A stretch of 19,239 bases of DNA from Rubrobacter sp. (lineage in GTDB: Bacteria > Actinomycetota > Rubrobacteria > Rubrobacterales > Rubrobacteraceae), in NCBI GenBank assembly GCA_013695335.1, contig JACDAR010000141.1:1-19239 (forward strand), read 5' to 3'. The translations under genes were made by a program, and so were the position numbers. This document shows, in pieces, positions 1 through 6,969 of the stretch. The number at the start of each line of letters is the position of its first letter. Within the stretch, counting starts at the first letter, position 1. A model generated the notes under the pieces. The model was not told the origin of the DNA. It did not search any database and saw nothing but the letters and a program-made list of their open reading frames with translations.

Positions 1-149
1 GGGTTGGGGAGATGGCTGAGGAGCAGGGGCATCATCCCGACATCGCCTTCGGATGGGGCAAAGCCGGGATCACGGTTTTCACCCACAAGATAGACGGCCT
101 GACCGAGAGCGACTTCGTATTCGCCGCGAAGACCGACGAACTGGCATAG
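1..149 (+). CDS. 4a-hydroxytetrahydrobiopterin dehydratase (PCD/DCoH), C-terminal part only
   Basis: The open frame enters at base 3 and gives 48 residues before a TAG at 147-149; the start lies off the left edge. The fragment carries the family hallmark EEQGHHPDI followed by a beta strand and FTHKIDGLTESDF, which matches the end of pterin-4a-carbinolamine dehydratases. These small (about 100 residue) cytosolic enzymes dehydrate 4a-hydroxytetrahydropterin to the quinonoid dihydropterin, recycling the cofactor of aromatic amino acid hydroxylases. The HHP and the second His (THK) are the residues usually tied to pterin binding and catalysis. The gene converges on the SRPBCC gene that follows and has no visible link to the sugar genes. 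The family call is secure; the full length and start cannot be seen. Confidence 0.85.
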   Translation, partial: VGEMAEEQGHHPDIAFGWGKAGITVFTHKIDGLTESDFVFAAKTDELA

Positions 150-156
150 ATAACAA

Positions 157-180
157 AGCGGGGCGCCGAAGCGCCCCACT
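157..180 (-). terminator. Rho-independent terminator with UUCG tetraloop
   Basis: Read on the minus strand, the RNA folds into a 10-bp stem (AGUGGGGCGC paired with GCGCCCCGCU, one U:G pair) closed by a C(UUCG)G tetraloop, followed by UUGUUAU. It lies 27 bases past the stop of the SRPBCC gene. On the plus strand the core 7-bp stem with a CGAA loop also forms just after the PCD stop codon, but the wobble pair is lost and no U-tract follows, so action in that direction is less certain. Confidence 0.75.
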
Positions 181-206
181 CCTTCGTAACTACTTTGTCG
201 CGGTTC

Positions 207-839
207 CTAGAATTCGAAGATAATGCGGGTTCTCTTCCTGGAGCCGCCGCGCCGGATGAGCAGCCAGAGCAAGAGCCCGCCACCGAGAACGAGAAGTCCG
301 GCGCCCGAGGTCAGGAAGGCTACGACGCTGCTCTGGGCGGTTGCGACGGCCGGACGCTGCTGGATCTCCTCCTCCGTCGCGGTGCCCTCCATGATCTCTT
401 TGAAGTTCTGGAGATCCTGCTGCATCATCACCTGCGGGTTGGAGACGATCCTGGACGCGACCTCGCCAGTCTTGCCGCCCGGCGGGTTCCAGTAGTTCAT
501 CTGCACCTCGATGCGCGTGTTTCCAGAACCGGCGTCCCGAAACCGCACCTGCCCCGAGGTCTCCACGTCCCCGTTCTCGGTGTTCCAGGCTATGGCGTTG
601 TTAGGCTCGTTCTGCGTGGTTTTGGCGTCGAACTCCAGCTTCGCGCCGAGCGGCCCCTTGACCGTCCAGTGGGTGGTATCCTCGCCCGTGGACCGCACTT
701 CCTCGATGTTGGTCATGAACTTCGGCAGATTCTCCAATGACTTCCAGTAGTCGTAGACTTTCTGGACCGGCGCCTCCACCTCTATGCTTCCTTCTACTCG
801 CTGTGGCACTTGTTCCTCCTGAATCGCATAGCCTTGCAT
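207..839 (-). CDS. SRPBCC-family protein with C-terminal membrane anchor
   Basis: A 210-residue protein. Residues about 13-150 look like a polyketide-cyclase/START-like SRPBCC domain: it opens with VEGSIEVEAPVQKVYDYW and ENLPKFM, the usual first strand and helix of this fold, and ends with the long helix containing QDLQNFKEIMEG. Such domains form a hydrophobic ligand pocket, and the ligand here is unknown. A linker (151-171) leads to a hydrophobic segment at about 172-195 (LLVLGGGLLLWLLI) followed by RRGGSRKR, a positive-inside stop-transfer signal, so the SRPBCC domain probably sits outside the membrane or is tethered to it with a basic cytoplasmic tail. The chosen ATG has no good Shine-Dalgarno sequence, which fits a very short leader from the candidate promoter at 855-880. 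No functional link to the sugar genes is apparent. Confidence 0.8.
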   Translation of the reverse strand: MQGYAIQEEQVPQRVEGSIEVEAPVQKVYDYWKSLENLPKFMTNIEEVRSTGEDTTHWTVKGPLGAKLEFDAKTTQNEPNNAIAWNTENGDVETSGQVRFRDAGSGNTRIEVQMNYWNPPGGKTGEVASRIVSNPQVMMQQDLQNFKEIMEGTATEEEIQQRPAVATAQSSVVAFLTSGAGLLVLGGGLLLWLLIRRGGSRKRTRIIFEF

Positions 840-854
840 CGAATAGGAGCCGTT

Positions 855-880
855 CTACCCTCATCGGAACGCCGCGAAAC
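855..880 (-). promoter_or_regulatory. Candidate SigB/SigF-type stress promoter for the SRPBCC gene
   Basis: On the minus strand there is GTTTCG (875-880), a 14-base spacer, then GGGTAG (855-860). This fits the general-stress sigma consensus GTTTNN-N12-14-GGGWAN known for SigB and actinobacterial SigF/SigH-like factors. Transcription would begin roughly 9-11 bases before the ATG at 839, leaving almost no leader, which agrees with the missing Shine-Dalgarno sequence. A chance match is possible. Confidence 0.4.
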
Positions 881-943
881 GCGTGCGCTCCGCTGCCATT
901 CGCACCGATTTGGCGTCACCAGCGGGCTGCTCCACCTACCAGG

Positions 944-968
944 CCATCTCTCTTCGGTTTAAAGATGG
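944..968 (-). terminator. Weak hairpin after the permease operon, possible terminator
   Basis: Two bases past the stop of the MalG-type gene the minus-strand RNA has perfect 6-base arms (CCAUCU and AGAUGG), extendable to 8 bp with one wobble around an A-rich loop. There is no U-tract after it, so it could be an RNA-stabilising hairpin at the operon end rather than an intrinsic terminator. The rest of the 130-base gap holds only the candidate stress promoter. Confidence 0.3.
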
Positions 969-969
969 A

Positions 970-1845
970 TCACCCTTTCACGCCGCTGCGGGAGACCCCC
1001 TCGATGATGTATCGCTGGGTGAAGATGTAGATCAGGAGGACCGGTATGCTGGCCAATACGCCGCCGGCCATGATGACCGTGTAGTTCGTGGTGTAGGAGC
1101 TCTGGAGGATGGCCAGTCCCGGCTGCAGGGTGAGGCTCTCCGGACTGAGGAGCACGTACACCGGCCACAGGAAGTCGTTCCAGTTGGTCAGGAAACTCAG
1201 AACCGCCAGCGTGGCGAGAGGAGCTTTAGAGAGCGGCAGGACGATGCGAAGGAAGATCTGGAGGCGGTTGGCCCCGTCTATGAGGGCGGCCTCCTCCAGT
1301 TCCAGGGGAAGAGAAAGGAAGAACTGGCGCAGAAAAAAGACCCCGAACGCACCGGCCGCACCGGGGACTATCACGGCCACTAAAGTATCCAACCAGCCTA
1401 AATACTGCACGATCAGGTAGTTGCCGATGAGGAAGACGAACTGGGGTATGACCAGCGTCAACACGATGACGACGAACATCAGGTTCTTGCCGCGGAAGTG
1501 CATCCGCGCCAGCGCGTAGGCCGCCATAGAAGCCGTGACGAGCACCAGCATCGTGTGCGCTGAGGCGGCGATCAGGCTGTTCAGGAACCACTGCAGGACG
1601 GGATTGCCGGAACTGGTGGTGAGTATCGTGGAGTAGCCCTCGTTCGAGAGGGTCTGCGGTATCCACTGCGGAGGAAACCGCGTGGTCAGGTAGTTCGGCT
1701 TGAGCGAGGTCGAGACCATCCAAAGGAGCGGGGCCACGAACACGAGGGTTAGCAGGATCAGGGCCGCATAAGAGGGGATTAAGCCGAGTAACCGTCGCGG
1801 ATTCCGCCCACTCTTGGGCTCTGTCGAAACCGTCTGCTGTGTCAT
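970..1845 (-). CDS. Carbohydrate ABC transporter permease, MalG type
   Basis: A 291-residue inner-membrane protein with six predicted hydrophobic segments (about 23-46, 90-112, 121-145, 152-174, 209-230, 257-278). The EAA loop that docks the ATPase is clear at about 184-204 (EEAALIDGANRLQIFLRIVLPL), and the C-terminus has the family ending QRYIIEGVSRSGVKG. It forms the translocation path with the MalF-type partner encoded just upstream. Its ATG is separated from the partner's TGA by one base, and its ribosome site (GGGGGGA) lies inside the partner's last codons, so translation is probably coupled. It is the last gene of the three-gene importer operon. The family is certain; the substrate (an oligosaccharide or glycoside) is inferred from family and context only. 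Confidence 0.93.
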   Translation of the reverse strand: MTQQTVSTEPKSGRNPRRLLGLIPSYAALILLTLVFVAPLLWMVSTSLKPNYLTTRFPPQWIPQTLSNEGYSTILTTSSGNPVLQWFLNSLIAASAHTMLVLVTASMAAYALARMHFRGKNLMFVVIVLTLVIPQFVFLIGNYLIVQYLGWLDTLVAVIVPGAAGAFGVFFLRQFFLSLPLELEEAALIDGANRLQIFLRIVLPLSKAPLATLAVLSFLTNWNDFLWPVYVLLSPESLTLQPGLAILQSSYTTNYTVIMAGGVLASIPVLLIYIFTQRYIIEGVSRSGVKG

Positions 1846-1846
1846 C

Positions 1847-2803
1847 TCAGTCCCCCCTGTAGCGAAAAAGGGCGAAGTTGGCGAGGCTGACCACAGCCAG
1901 GGCGAGGGCCAGCACGTAGCTCATGGCCGCCGCCGGGCCCATCTTGAAGAACCTCAAGCCCTGCTCGGCGATGTACCAGATGGCCGTCGTCGTCTCCTCG
2001 CCCGGGGCGCCCTTCGTGATGATGTAGGACTGGCCGAACATGTTGGCCGAGGCCAGGATCGTCACGGTTATCACGAACAGGAGGACGGGCCGGAGCCCCG
2101 GCAGGGTCACGTTGAGGAACCTCTGCCAGCGATTGGCGCCGTCCACCTTGGCCGCGTCGTAGAGGGCGGGGTCTATGTCCTGCAAACCCGCCAGGTAGAT
2201 GACGGCGTTGAAGCCGAGCGTCCACCACACGGTCACCCCGACCAGGGAGATCCAGGCCCACGGCAGGTCCGTGATCCACGGTGTGTTGTCCGGTAGTCCC
2301 AAGGCGCCCAGGTAGTAGTTGACGAGCCCCGCGTTCGGGGACAGCAAGAAGCGCCAGAGGATGCCGACTACCGCCACCCCCAGCACGTAAGGCGCGAAGT
2401 ACGTGGCCCGGAAGAAGTTTCGCCCGCGGAACTCCTGGTTCAGCATCAAGGCTATCAGGAGGGGTATCACCACGAGGAGCGGCACGGAGTAGAGCGTGAA
2501 CTTCCCCGTGGCCTCCATGCTGTTCCAGAAGGGCCCGAAGGTCGTGGAGCCGGGGGTGAACAGGTCGAGGTAATTCTGGAGGCCGACCCAGGGCTTGACC
2601 GGAATCAGGGGGTCCCAGTTGTGGAGGCTGACCCAGATCCCGAACACGACCGGTATCAGGATGAAGATGCTGAAGAGCACCAGGTATGGCGCCATGAACA
2701 GGTACGCCGTTAGCGGAGCCGCGTCGGCAGGCTTGCGGCCGCGGGACGGCTTCTTGCCCCGCGGCCGCTGGACATGGGGTTGCTCCATGCCTTGCGTGGC
2801 CAT
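1847..2803 (-). CDS. Carbohydrate ABC transporter permease, MalF type
   Basis: A 318-residue inner-membrane protein. A basic, hydrophilic N-terminus (1-28, with RGKKPSRGRKP) precedes the first membrane helix at about 33-60, and further hydrophobic segments lie near 103-122, 135-154, 183-205, 238-256 and 293-312. The EAA loop is at about 211-235 (DPALYDAAKVDGANRWQRF). It would pair with the downstream MalG-type protein and an ATPase that is not encoded in this window. The gene begins 5 bases after the stop of the solute-binding protein, with AGGA overlapping that stop as ribosome site. The length is normal for single-domain MalF-type permeases of actinobacteria, which lack the long periplasmic insert of E. 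coli MalF. Confidence 0.93.
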   Translation of the reverse strand: MATQGMEQPHVQRPRGKKPSRGRKPADAAPLTAYLFMAPYLVLFSIFILIPVVFGIWVSLHNWDPLIPVKPWVGLQNYLDLFTPGSTTFGPFWNSMEATGKFTLYSVPLLVVIPLLIALMLNQEFRGRNFFRATYFAPYVLGVAVVGILWRFLLSPNAGLVNYYLGALGLPDNTPWITDLPWAWISLVGVTVWWTLGFNAVIYLAGLQDIDPALYDAAKVDGANRWQRFLNVTLPGLRPVLLFVITVTILASANMFGQSYIITKGAPGEETTTAIWYIAEQGLRFFKMGPAAAMSYVLALALAVVSLANFALFRYRGD

Positions 2804-2808
2804 CGGTC

Positions 2809-4146
2809 CTACGCCGCCTGGTACTTCTGCTTGTTCTCCTTAAGAAGCTGATCGGCCTTCCCCGCCGCTTCGTCGAGGGCGGTTTCAGACTCTTTCTTGA
2901 GCAGGACGGCCTCGTTGATCGCCGGGTCTAGCGACCCCGTGTAAACGTCGGCGATGCCGGGCACCGGCGGGGTGAACTGGACGTAGGGGAGTTCTTCGGC
3001 GAATTTGGGTTGCCACTTGAGACTCTTGAACGCCTGGCTTTCGCGTACGCTGTTGCGCGCCGGCACCTGCCCGGCCTTGGCCCACTCCGCCGAACGCTCG
3101 CTGATCCAGTTGATGAACACCTTCGAGGCCGCGACCTTGTTGGGGTCCTGCCCCCGCTTGTTCATGATCACGAAGTTGTGGGAATTGGCCCAGGCTCCTT
3201 TCTGCGTCCCTATCTGCGGCAACGGGGCCGCACCCCACTCAAGATCCTTGACCTCGTTCAGCGTCAGGATATTCCAGATGCCGTTCCACATAAAGGCGTT
3301 CTGGCCATTCTGGAAGGCTGTGAATTCGTCGTCCTGGGCGACGTCCTTGGGGCTGTATCCCTCTTTGACCACGTCCACCATCCAGGTCAGGGCGTCCACG
3401 CCCGCCTGGGAATTGAAGGTGGCTTTGGTTGCGTCCTCGTTGTAGAGTTGGCCGCCGAATTGGTAGAGCAGGGCCTGGAAAGTGAGCCCCCCCGTGAACA
3501 GGAGCGGGGACATCCAGTGTCCCTGGATGCCCTTGCTCTTCATCTGCTCCAGCGCCGCCATGTAGTCGTCTTTGGTCTGGGGCGGCTCGTCTGGGTTCAG
3601 GCCCGCCTTCTCCATGGTGCCCTTGTTGTAGTAGAAGCCCAGCGGATGTATATCCAGGGGAATCCCGTACCGCTTGCCGCTGTACACCCCGGCGTTCCAG
3701 ACGACCGAGGCGAAATCGCTCTCCTTCAAGTTCAAGGCGTTGGCCACGTCGTCCAGCGCGAGGATCACGCCCCGGGCGGCGTTGGTAGGCAACTGGTCTA
3801 TGTGCATGATGCCCAGGTCCGGTCCCTTCCCGCTCTGGACCGCCGCCGGCACCTTCTGGTAGTAGACGGCCCAGTCCACGGTGTTCATGCTGACGTCTAT
3901 GTTCTTCTGCTTGGAGCTGAACTCCTCGACGAGCCGCTCCATAAATGGCCCGTCCCCGCCCGTGAACCCGTTCCAGAACGCGAGCTTTACCTTCGGCCCG
4001 TTGTAGGACCTGCCGCCGCTGCCGGCCTTCTCCAGGTCGGAATTCGACCCACCGCAACCGGCCAGCGCAAAGCCAGCCCCAGCCCCCAGGCTCGTCACCA
4101 GAAACTCGCGCCGCGTAAAACCACGGCCTACTCGACCCTCACCCAT
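2809..4146 (-). CDS. Sugar ABC transporter solute-binding lipoprotein with Tat signal
   Basis: With the ATG at 4146 this is a 445-residue family 1 solute-binding protein. The N-terminus has a twin-arginine motif (FTRREFL, Arg12-Arg13), a hydrophobic stretch, and a lipobox LAGC with Cys31 as the lipid-anchored residue, so the protein is probably exported folded and tethered outside the membrane. The mature part starts with a Gly/Ser-rich linker and then KLAFWNGFTGGDGPFMERLVEEF, typical of the maltose/multiple-sugar binding clan; PDLGIMHIDQ and QNGQNAFMWNG are also typical. It delivers sugar to the two permeases encoded next in the operon. A GTG at 4179 would add 11 residues (MGSGGRKERAG), but the ATG has a much better ribosome site. 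It is the first gene of its operon and diverges from the DeoR gene. Confidence 0.92.
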   Translation of the reverse strand: MGEGRVGRGFTRREFLVTSLGAGAGFALAGCGGSNSDLEKAGSGGRSYNGPKVKLAFWNGFTGGDGPFMERLVEEFSSKQKNIDVSMNTVDWAVYYQKVPAAVQSGKGPDLGIMHIDQLPTNAARGVILALDDVANALNLKESDFASVVWNAGVYSGKRYGIPLDIHPLGFYYNKGTMEKAGLNPDEPPQTKDDYMAALEQMKSKGIQGHWMSPLLFTGGLTFQALLYQFGGQLYNEDATKATFNSQAGVDALTWMVDVVKEGYSPKDVAQDDEFTAFQNGQNAFMWNGIWNILTLNEVKDLEWGAAPLPQIGTQKGAWANSHNFVIMNKRGQDPNKVAASKVFINWISERSAEWAKAGQVPARNSVRESQAFKSLKWQPKFAEELPYVQFTPPVPGIADVYTGSLDPAINEAVLLKKESETALDEAAGKADQLLKENKQKYQAA

Positions 4147-4155
4147 ACCCGCCCG

Positions 4156-4161
4156 CTCCTT
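4156..4161 (-). promoter_or_regulatory. Ribosome binding site that decides the start of the solute-binding protein
   Basis: AAGGAG on the minus strand lies 9 bases before the ATG at 4146. The alternative GTG at 4179 has only a GGAG further upstream. This favours the shorter protein, in which the twin-arginine motif stands 12 residues from the N-terminus, a usual distance. Confidence 0.6.
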
Positions 4162-4206
4162 CCTTCCCCCAGACCCCACACCAGAAATCTCCGAAGTAGC
4201 GTTTCC

Positions 4207-4235
4207 AGGTTAACGAAATTTTAAACATAAGTCAA
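4207..4235 (-). promoter_or_regulatory. Candidate housekeeping promoter of the ABC importer operon
   Basis: On the minus strand TTGACT (4230-4235), a 17-base spacer and TAACCT (4207-4212) resemble -35 and -10 boxes. The stretch is locally AT-rich, unlike the rest of the window. It would start transcription near 4200, about 55 bases before the solute-binding protein ATG. Being in the shared divergent region with the DeoR gene makes it a natural target for that regulator, though no convincing operator repeat overlaps it. Confidence 0.5.
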
Positions 4236-4256
4236 CCCGAACTTACAGATAAATTG

Positions 4257-4285
4257 TTGCTTTCGACGATGGTACCCATTAGACT
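4257..4285 (+). promoter_or_regulatory. Candidate promoter of the DeoR-family gene, with possible operator
   Basis: TTGCTT (4257-4262), a 17-base spacer and TAGACT (4280-4285) form a plausible promoter about 50 bases ahead of the DeoR start. A short inverted repeat AGAC-N6-GTCT (4281-4294) overlaps the -10 box and the predicted transcription start, where a repressor would sit. The arms are only 4 bases, so the operator idea is weak. Confidence 0.35.
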
Positions 4286-4334
4286 GAACGGTCTGTAGAG
4301 CGGGTGACGGACGGGCTCATCGGGGGTTTAGAAG

Positions 4335-5132
4335 ATGTTGGCGGAGCAGAGGCAGCAACAAATTCTGAACGACCTAGAGCGGGCTGGGAGCGTGTCGGTC
4401 GCGGAGTTGTCGGAGCGGCTGGGCGTATCGGATATGACTATCCGACGGGACCTGGAGGCGCTTTCGGAGCGCAGACTACTGCGGAAAGTACACGGCGGGG
4501 CCATCCCGGTATCCAAGGCGGCGGCCGAGCCGCATTTCGTGCAGAAGCGGCGATTGAACCGGCCGGAGAAAGTGGCCATCGCACGGGCGGCGCTGCCTCT
4601 GGTCGGGGACGGACACACGGTGGCTTTCAGCGCGGGTACGACCACCTGGCACGTGGCTGCGGCTCTGCAGCAGAACGACAAGGATCTCACGTTCATCACC
4701 AACTCGACCAACATCGCGCTTACGCTGCAGGAGAATGGGTGGGGACAGATCGTGCTTTCCGGGGGCAGCTTCCGCACACCCTCCGACGCGCTCGTGGGTC
4801 CCTACGCGGACCGGACGCTGCGCTCGTTGAACTCCGACGTGCTCTTTCTGGGGGTACACGGCATGCATCCGGAAGCGGGTCTCACCACGCCAAACGTGGC
4901 AGAGGCGGAGACCGATCACTGCCTGGTAGAAGGCGCCCGGAAGGTTGTGGTCGTAGCCGATCACACCAAACTGGGGGTCGTTGCCCTGGCGAAGATAGCC
5001 CCGCTCTCGAAGGTGGACATCCTCATCACTGACGAGCAAGCCCCCGAGGTAACGATCCGGGAGATCGAAGTGTCCGGAGTCCAGATCATCGTCGCAGCTT
5101 CCCAGGGCGCCGACCGGGCATCGGTCGGCTAG
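4335..5132 (+). CDS. DeoR/GlpR-family transcriptional regulator of sugar metabolism
   Basis: A 265-residue cytosolic DNA-binding protein. Residues 5-56 form the DeoR winged helix-turn-helix: the recognition part reads VAELSERLGVSDMTIRRDLEAL and ends in the signature LLRKVHGGA. Residues about 75-235 form the DeoRC effector domain, with SAGTTT (99-104), TNS (122-124), and VVADHTKLG (206-214), the segments that bind a sugar phosphate in this family. Such proteins usually repress nearby sugar operons until a phosphorylated intermediate appears. It is divergent from the importer operon and converges on the GH2 gene (22 bases between stops), so it may control both. It is the only complete plus-strand gene here. 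The effector cannot be deduced. No clear terminator is seen in the 22-base gap. Confidence 0.92.
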   Translation: MLAEQRQQQILNDLERAGSVSVAELSERLGVSDMTIRRDLEALSERRLLRKVHGGAIPVSKAAAEPHFVQKRRLNRPEKVAIARAALPLVGDGHTVAFSAGTTTWHVAAALQQNDKDLTFITNSTNIALTLQENGWGQIVLSGGSFRTPSDALVGPYADRTLRSLNSDVLFLGVHGMHPEAGLTTPNVAEAETDHCLVEGARKVVVVADHTKLGVVALAKIAPLSKVDILITDEQAPEVTIREIEVSGVQIIVAASQGADRASVG

Positions 5133-5154
5133 CGGAACAACGCGCGGGCCGTTT

Positions 5155-6969
5155 CTATCGTCCGGCAGGGCGCTCGCGGGTCGTGATCCCGCATATCCGG
5201 CTGAGGTCCGCCTTCGGTTTGCGGTCGTAAGTGAGGAGCCCGTTGACCTCCTGCTCCACGTCCGTTAGCTGCGTGTAGCAGAAGCCTTCGACAGGCTCAC
5301 AGGCGAGCAGAGCGTCTATCAACGCCTCATAACTTTCAAGGAATTCATCGGCGTCCGTGACTGTGGAGTAGCCCCAATTTTTTCCTTCGCCGCCAGCGAA
5401 TGCGATGCCGCCGAACTCGGTGACGAGGATCGGCTCCCCACGGTAGCCATGTCCTGGAACGTACGCCGGACGGTTAGCCAGCGTGGCGGCCACGGAAGAC
5501 TCAGCGGTGACATAGCTCTTGGCGAGCTCCTCCGGTCCACCATAGTTATGCAGGGCGAGGAGATCCGTCACCGCGTGCTCCCAGCCGTCGTTGGAGACAA
5601 CGGGGCGTGTTCCGTCGAGCGCGCGGGTGAGATGGTAGAGGGCGAGGAGGTGCTCGCGCTGGGCCGACTCCGTGGCGAGGTCCGGGACACCCCAGCTCTC
5701 GTTCATGGGCACCCAGGCGACGACGGACGGGTGGTTGTAGTCGCGCCGGACGGCCTCCTGCCACTCGGCGGTGATGCGGCGGATGTAATCGGCGGAGTAG
5801 GTGTACGCGTTCGCCATCTCGCCCCATACCAGAAAGCCGAGCTGGTCGGCCCAGTACAACCAGCGCGGGTCCTCCACCTTCTGGTGCTTGCGCGCACCGT
5901 TAAAGCCCATCTCCTTCGCCAGTTCGATGTCCCGCTTCAGGTCGTCGTCGGTGGGGGCGGTCAGGAGGCCGCCAGGCCAGTAACCCTGGTCGAGGACGAG
6001 CCGCTGATAGAGGGGGCGGCCGTTAAGGTAGACTTTGCCGTCCTTCGTCTCCACCTTCCGCATCCCGAAGTAGCTCTCTATAGAGTCGAGGACCATGCCG
6101 CTCTCATCCAGAAGATCTATCTTCAGGTCGTACAGATTCGGGTCCCCGGGGCTCCACAGAGCCAGGCCGGTCCACTCCCCGATATGCGGGGTATCGGGAG
6201 CCTCGTCGCGCGCGGCCAGCGGCAGTCGGCGCTCTTCCACCGAAGAACGCGCGGACACCCGGTCATCGAGCACCGGCACGCCGTCCAGTTTCACGGTAAG
6301 GCGGAGCGAGAGGCCGGCCTCAAAACCCGCGATGCCGGCCTCCACATCCACGGAGGCCGCGTCCACGTCCGGGGTGAAGCGCAGGGAGCGAATCCTGCGG
6401 CGATTCACCGGCTCCAGCCACACCGTCTGCCAGATGCCGGTGGTGCGGGTGTAGAAAATACCCTCGGACTCTTCTCGCCAGTACTGCTTGCCACGTGGGA
6501 TCGTGGTGTCCCGCGAAGGATCCTCCGCCCGGACCACGAGCGTGTTCACACCCCTCCGCAGGGGGTGCGTAACGTCGGCGGAGAACGGCGTGTGGCCGCC
6601 CTCGTGTTCCGCGACCTGCACGCCGTTCACCCACACTGTCGCCCGGTAGTCCACGGCTCCGAAGTGCAGCAGCAAGCGCTCGTCGTCCGAGAGGTCGTGT
6701 TCGAAGGTCCGCGCGTACCAGACCACGTCGTGGAAGGCCGTATCTCCAATGCTGGAGAGCTTCGCCTGATAGCAGAACGGTACGGCGATGCGCCGGTCAA
6801 AGGGCGATCCATTGCCATCCAGATCCTCGGCTGCCACGTTCTGCCAGCCTGCCGCCAGGCCCACATCCTCGTCATCGAAGGCGAAGGCCCACTCGCCGTT
6901 GAGATTGGTCCAACGTTCGCGGCGGTGCTGGGGACGAGGATACTCGGGGCGCGGCTGGTTCTCGCTCAT
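5155..6969 (-). CDS. Glycoside hydrolase family 2 protein (beta-glycosidase, substrate uncertain)
   Basis: A 604-residue protein with the GH2 architecture: sugar-binding jelly roll (about 15-190, starting RERWTNLNGEWAFAFD), an Ig-like domain (about 190-305) and a TIM barrel (about 306-600). The acid/base Glu is E424 in PMNESWG and the nucleophile is E518 in LVTEFGG. Proteins of this size resemble beta-glucuronidases and short beta-galactosidases. However, the Asn-x-Lys motif that binds the glucuronate carboxylate in known glucuronidases is absent: the aligned stretch before LLTYDRKPK reads QEVNG. No signal peptide is seen, so it acts in the cytosol on imported glycosides. Its ATG overlaps the stop of the SDR gene upstream (ATGA). 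It is the last gene of the long minus-strand run. GH2 is certain; specificity (galactoside, arabinopyranoside, other) is open. Confidence 0.9.
   Translation of the reverse strand: MSENQPRPEYPRPQHRRERWTNLNGEWAFAFDDEDVGLAAGWQNVAAEDLDGNGSPFDRRIAVPFCYQAKLSSIGDTAFHDVVWYARTFEHDLSDDERLLLHFGAVDYRATVWVNGVQVAEHEGGHTPFSADVTHPLRRGVNTLVVRAEDPSRDTTIPRGKQYWREESEGIFYTRTTGIWQTVWLEPVNRRRIRSLRFTPDVDAASVDVEAGIAGFEAGLSLRLTVKLDGVPVLDDRVSARSSVEERRLPLAARDEAPDTPHIGEWTGLALWSPGDPNLYDLKIDLLDESGMVLDSIESYFGMRKVETKDGKVYLNGRPLYQRLVLDQGYWPGGLLTAPTDDDLKRDIELAKEMGFNGARKHQKVEDPRWLYWADQLGFLVWGEMANAYTYSADYIRRITAEWQEAVRRDYNHPSVVAWVPMNESWGVPDLATESAQREHLLALYHLTRALDGTRPVVSNDGWEHAVTDLLALHNYGGPEELAKSYVTAESSVAATLANRPAYVPGHGYRGEPILVTEFGGIAFAGGEGKNWGYSTVTDADEFLESYEALIDALLACEPVEGFCYTQLTDVEQEVNGLLTYDRKPKADLSRICGITTRERPAGR

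Noticed and set aside
3010..4224. Plus-strand open frame opposite the solute-binding protein (404 codons)
   Set aside because: It is a shadow of a clear lipoprotein gene; it runs across the divergent promoter region and resembles no family.
5133..5154. Terminator between the convergent DeoR and GH2 genes
   Set aside because: No stable stem with a U-tract is visible in the 22-base gap or at the gene ends.
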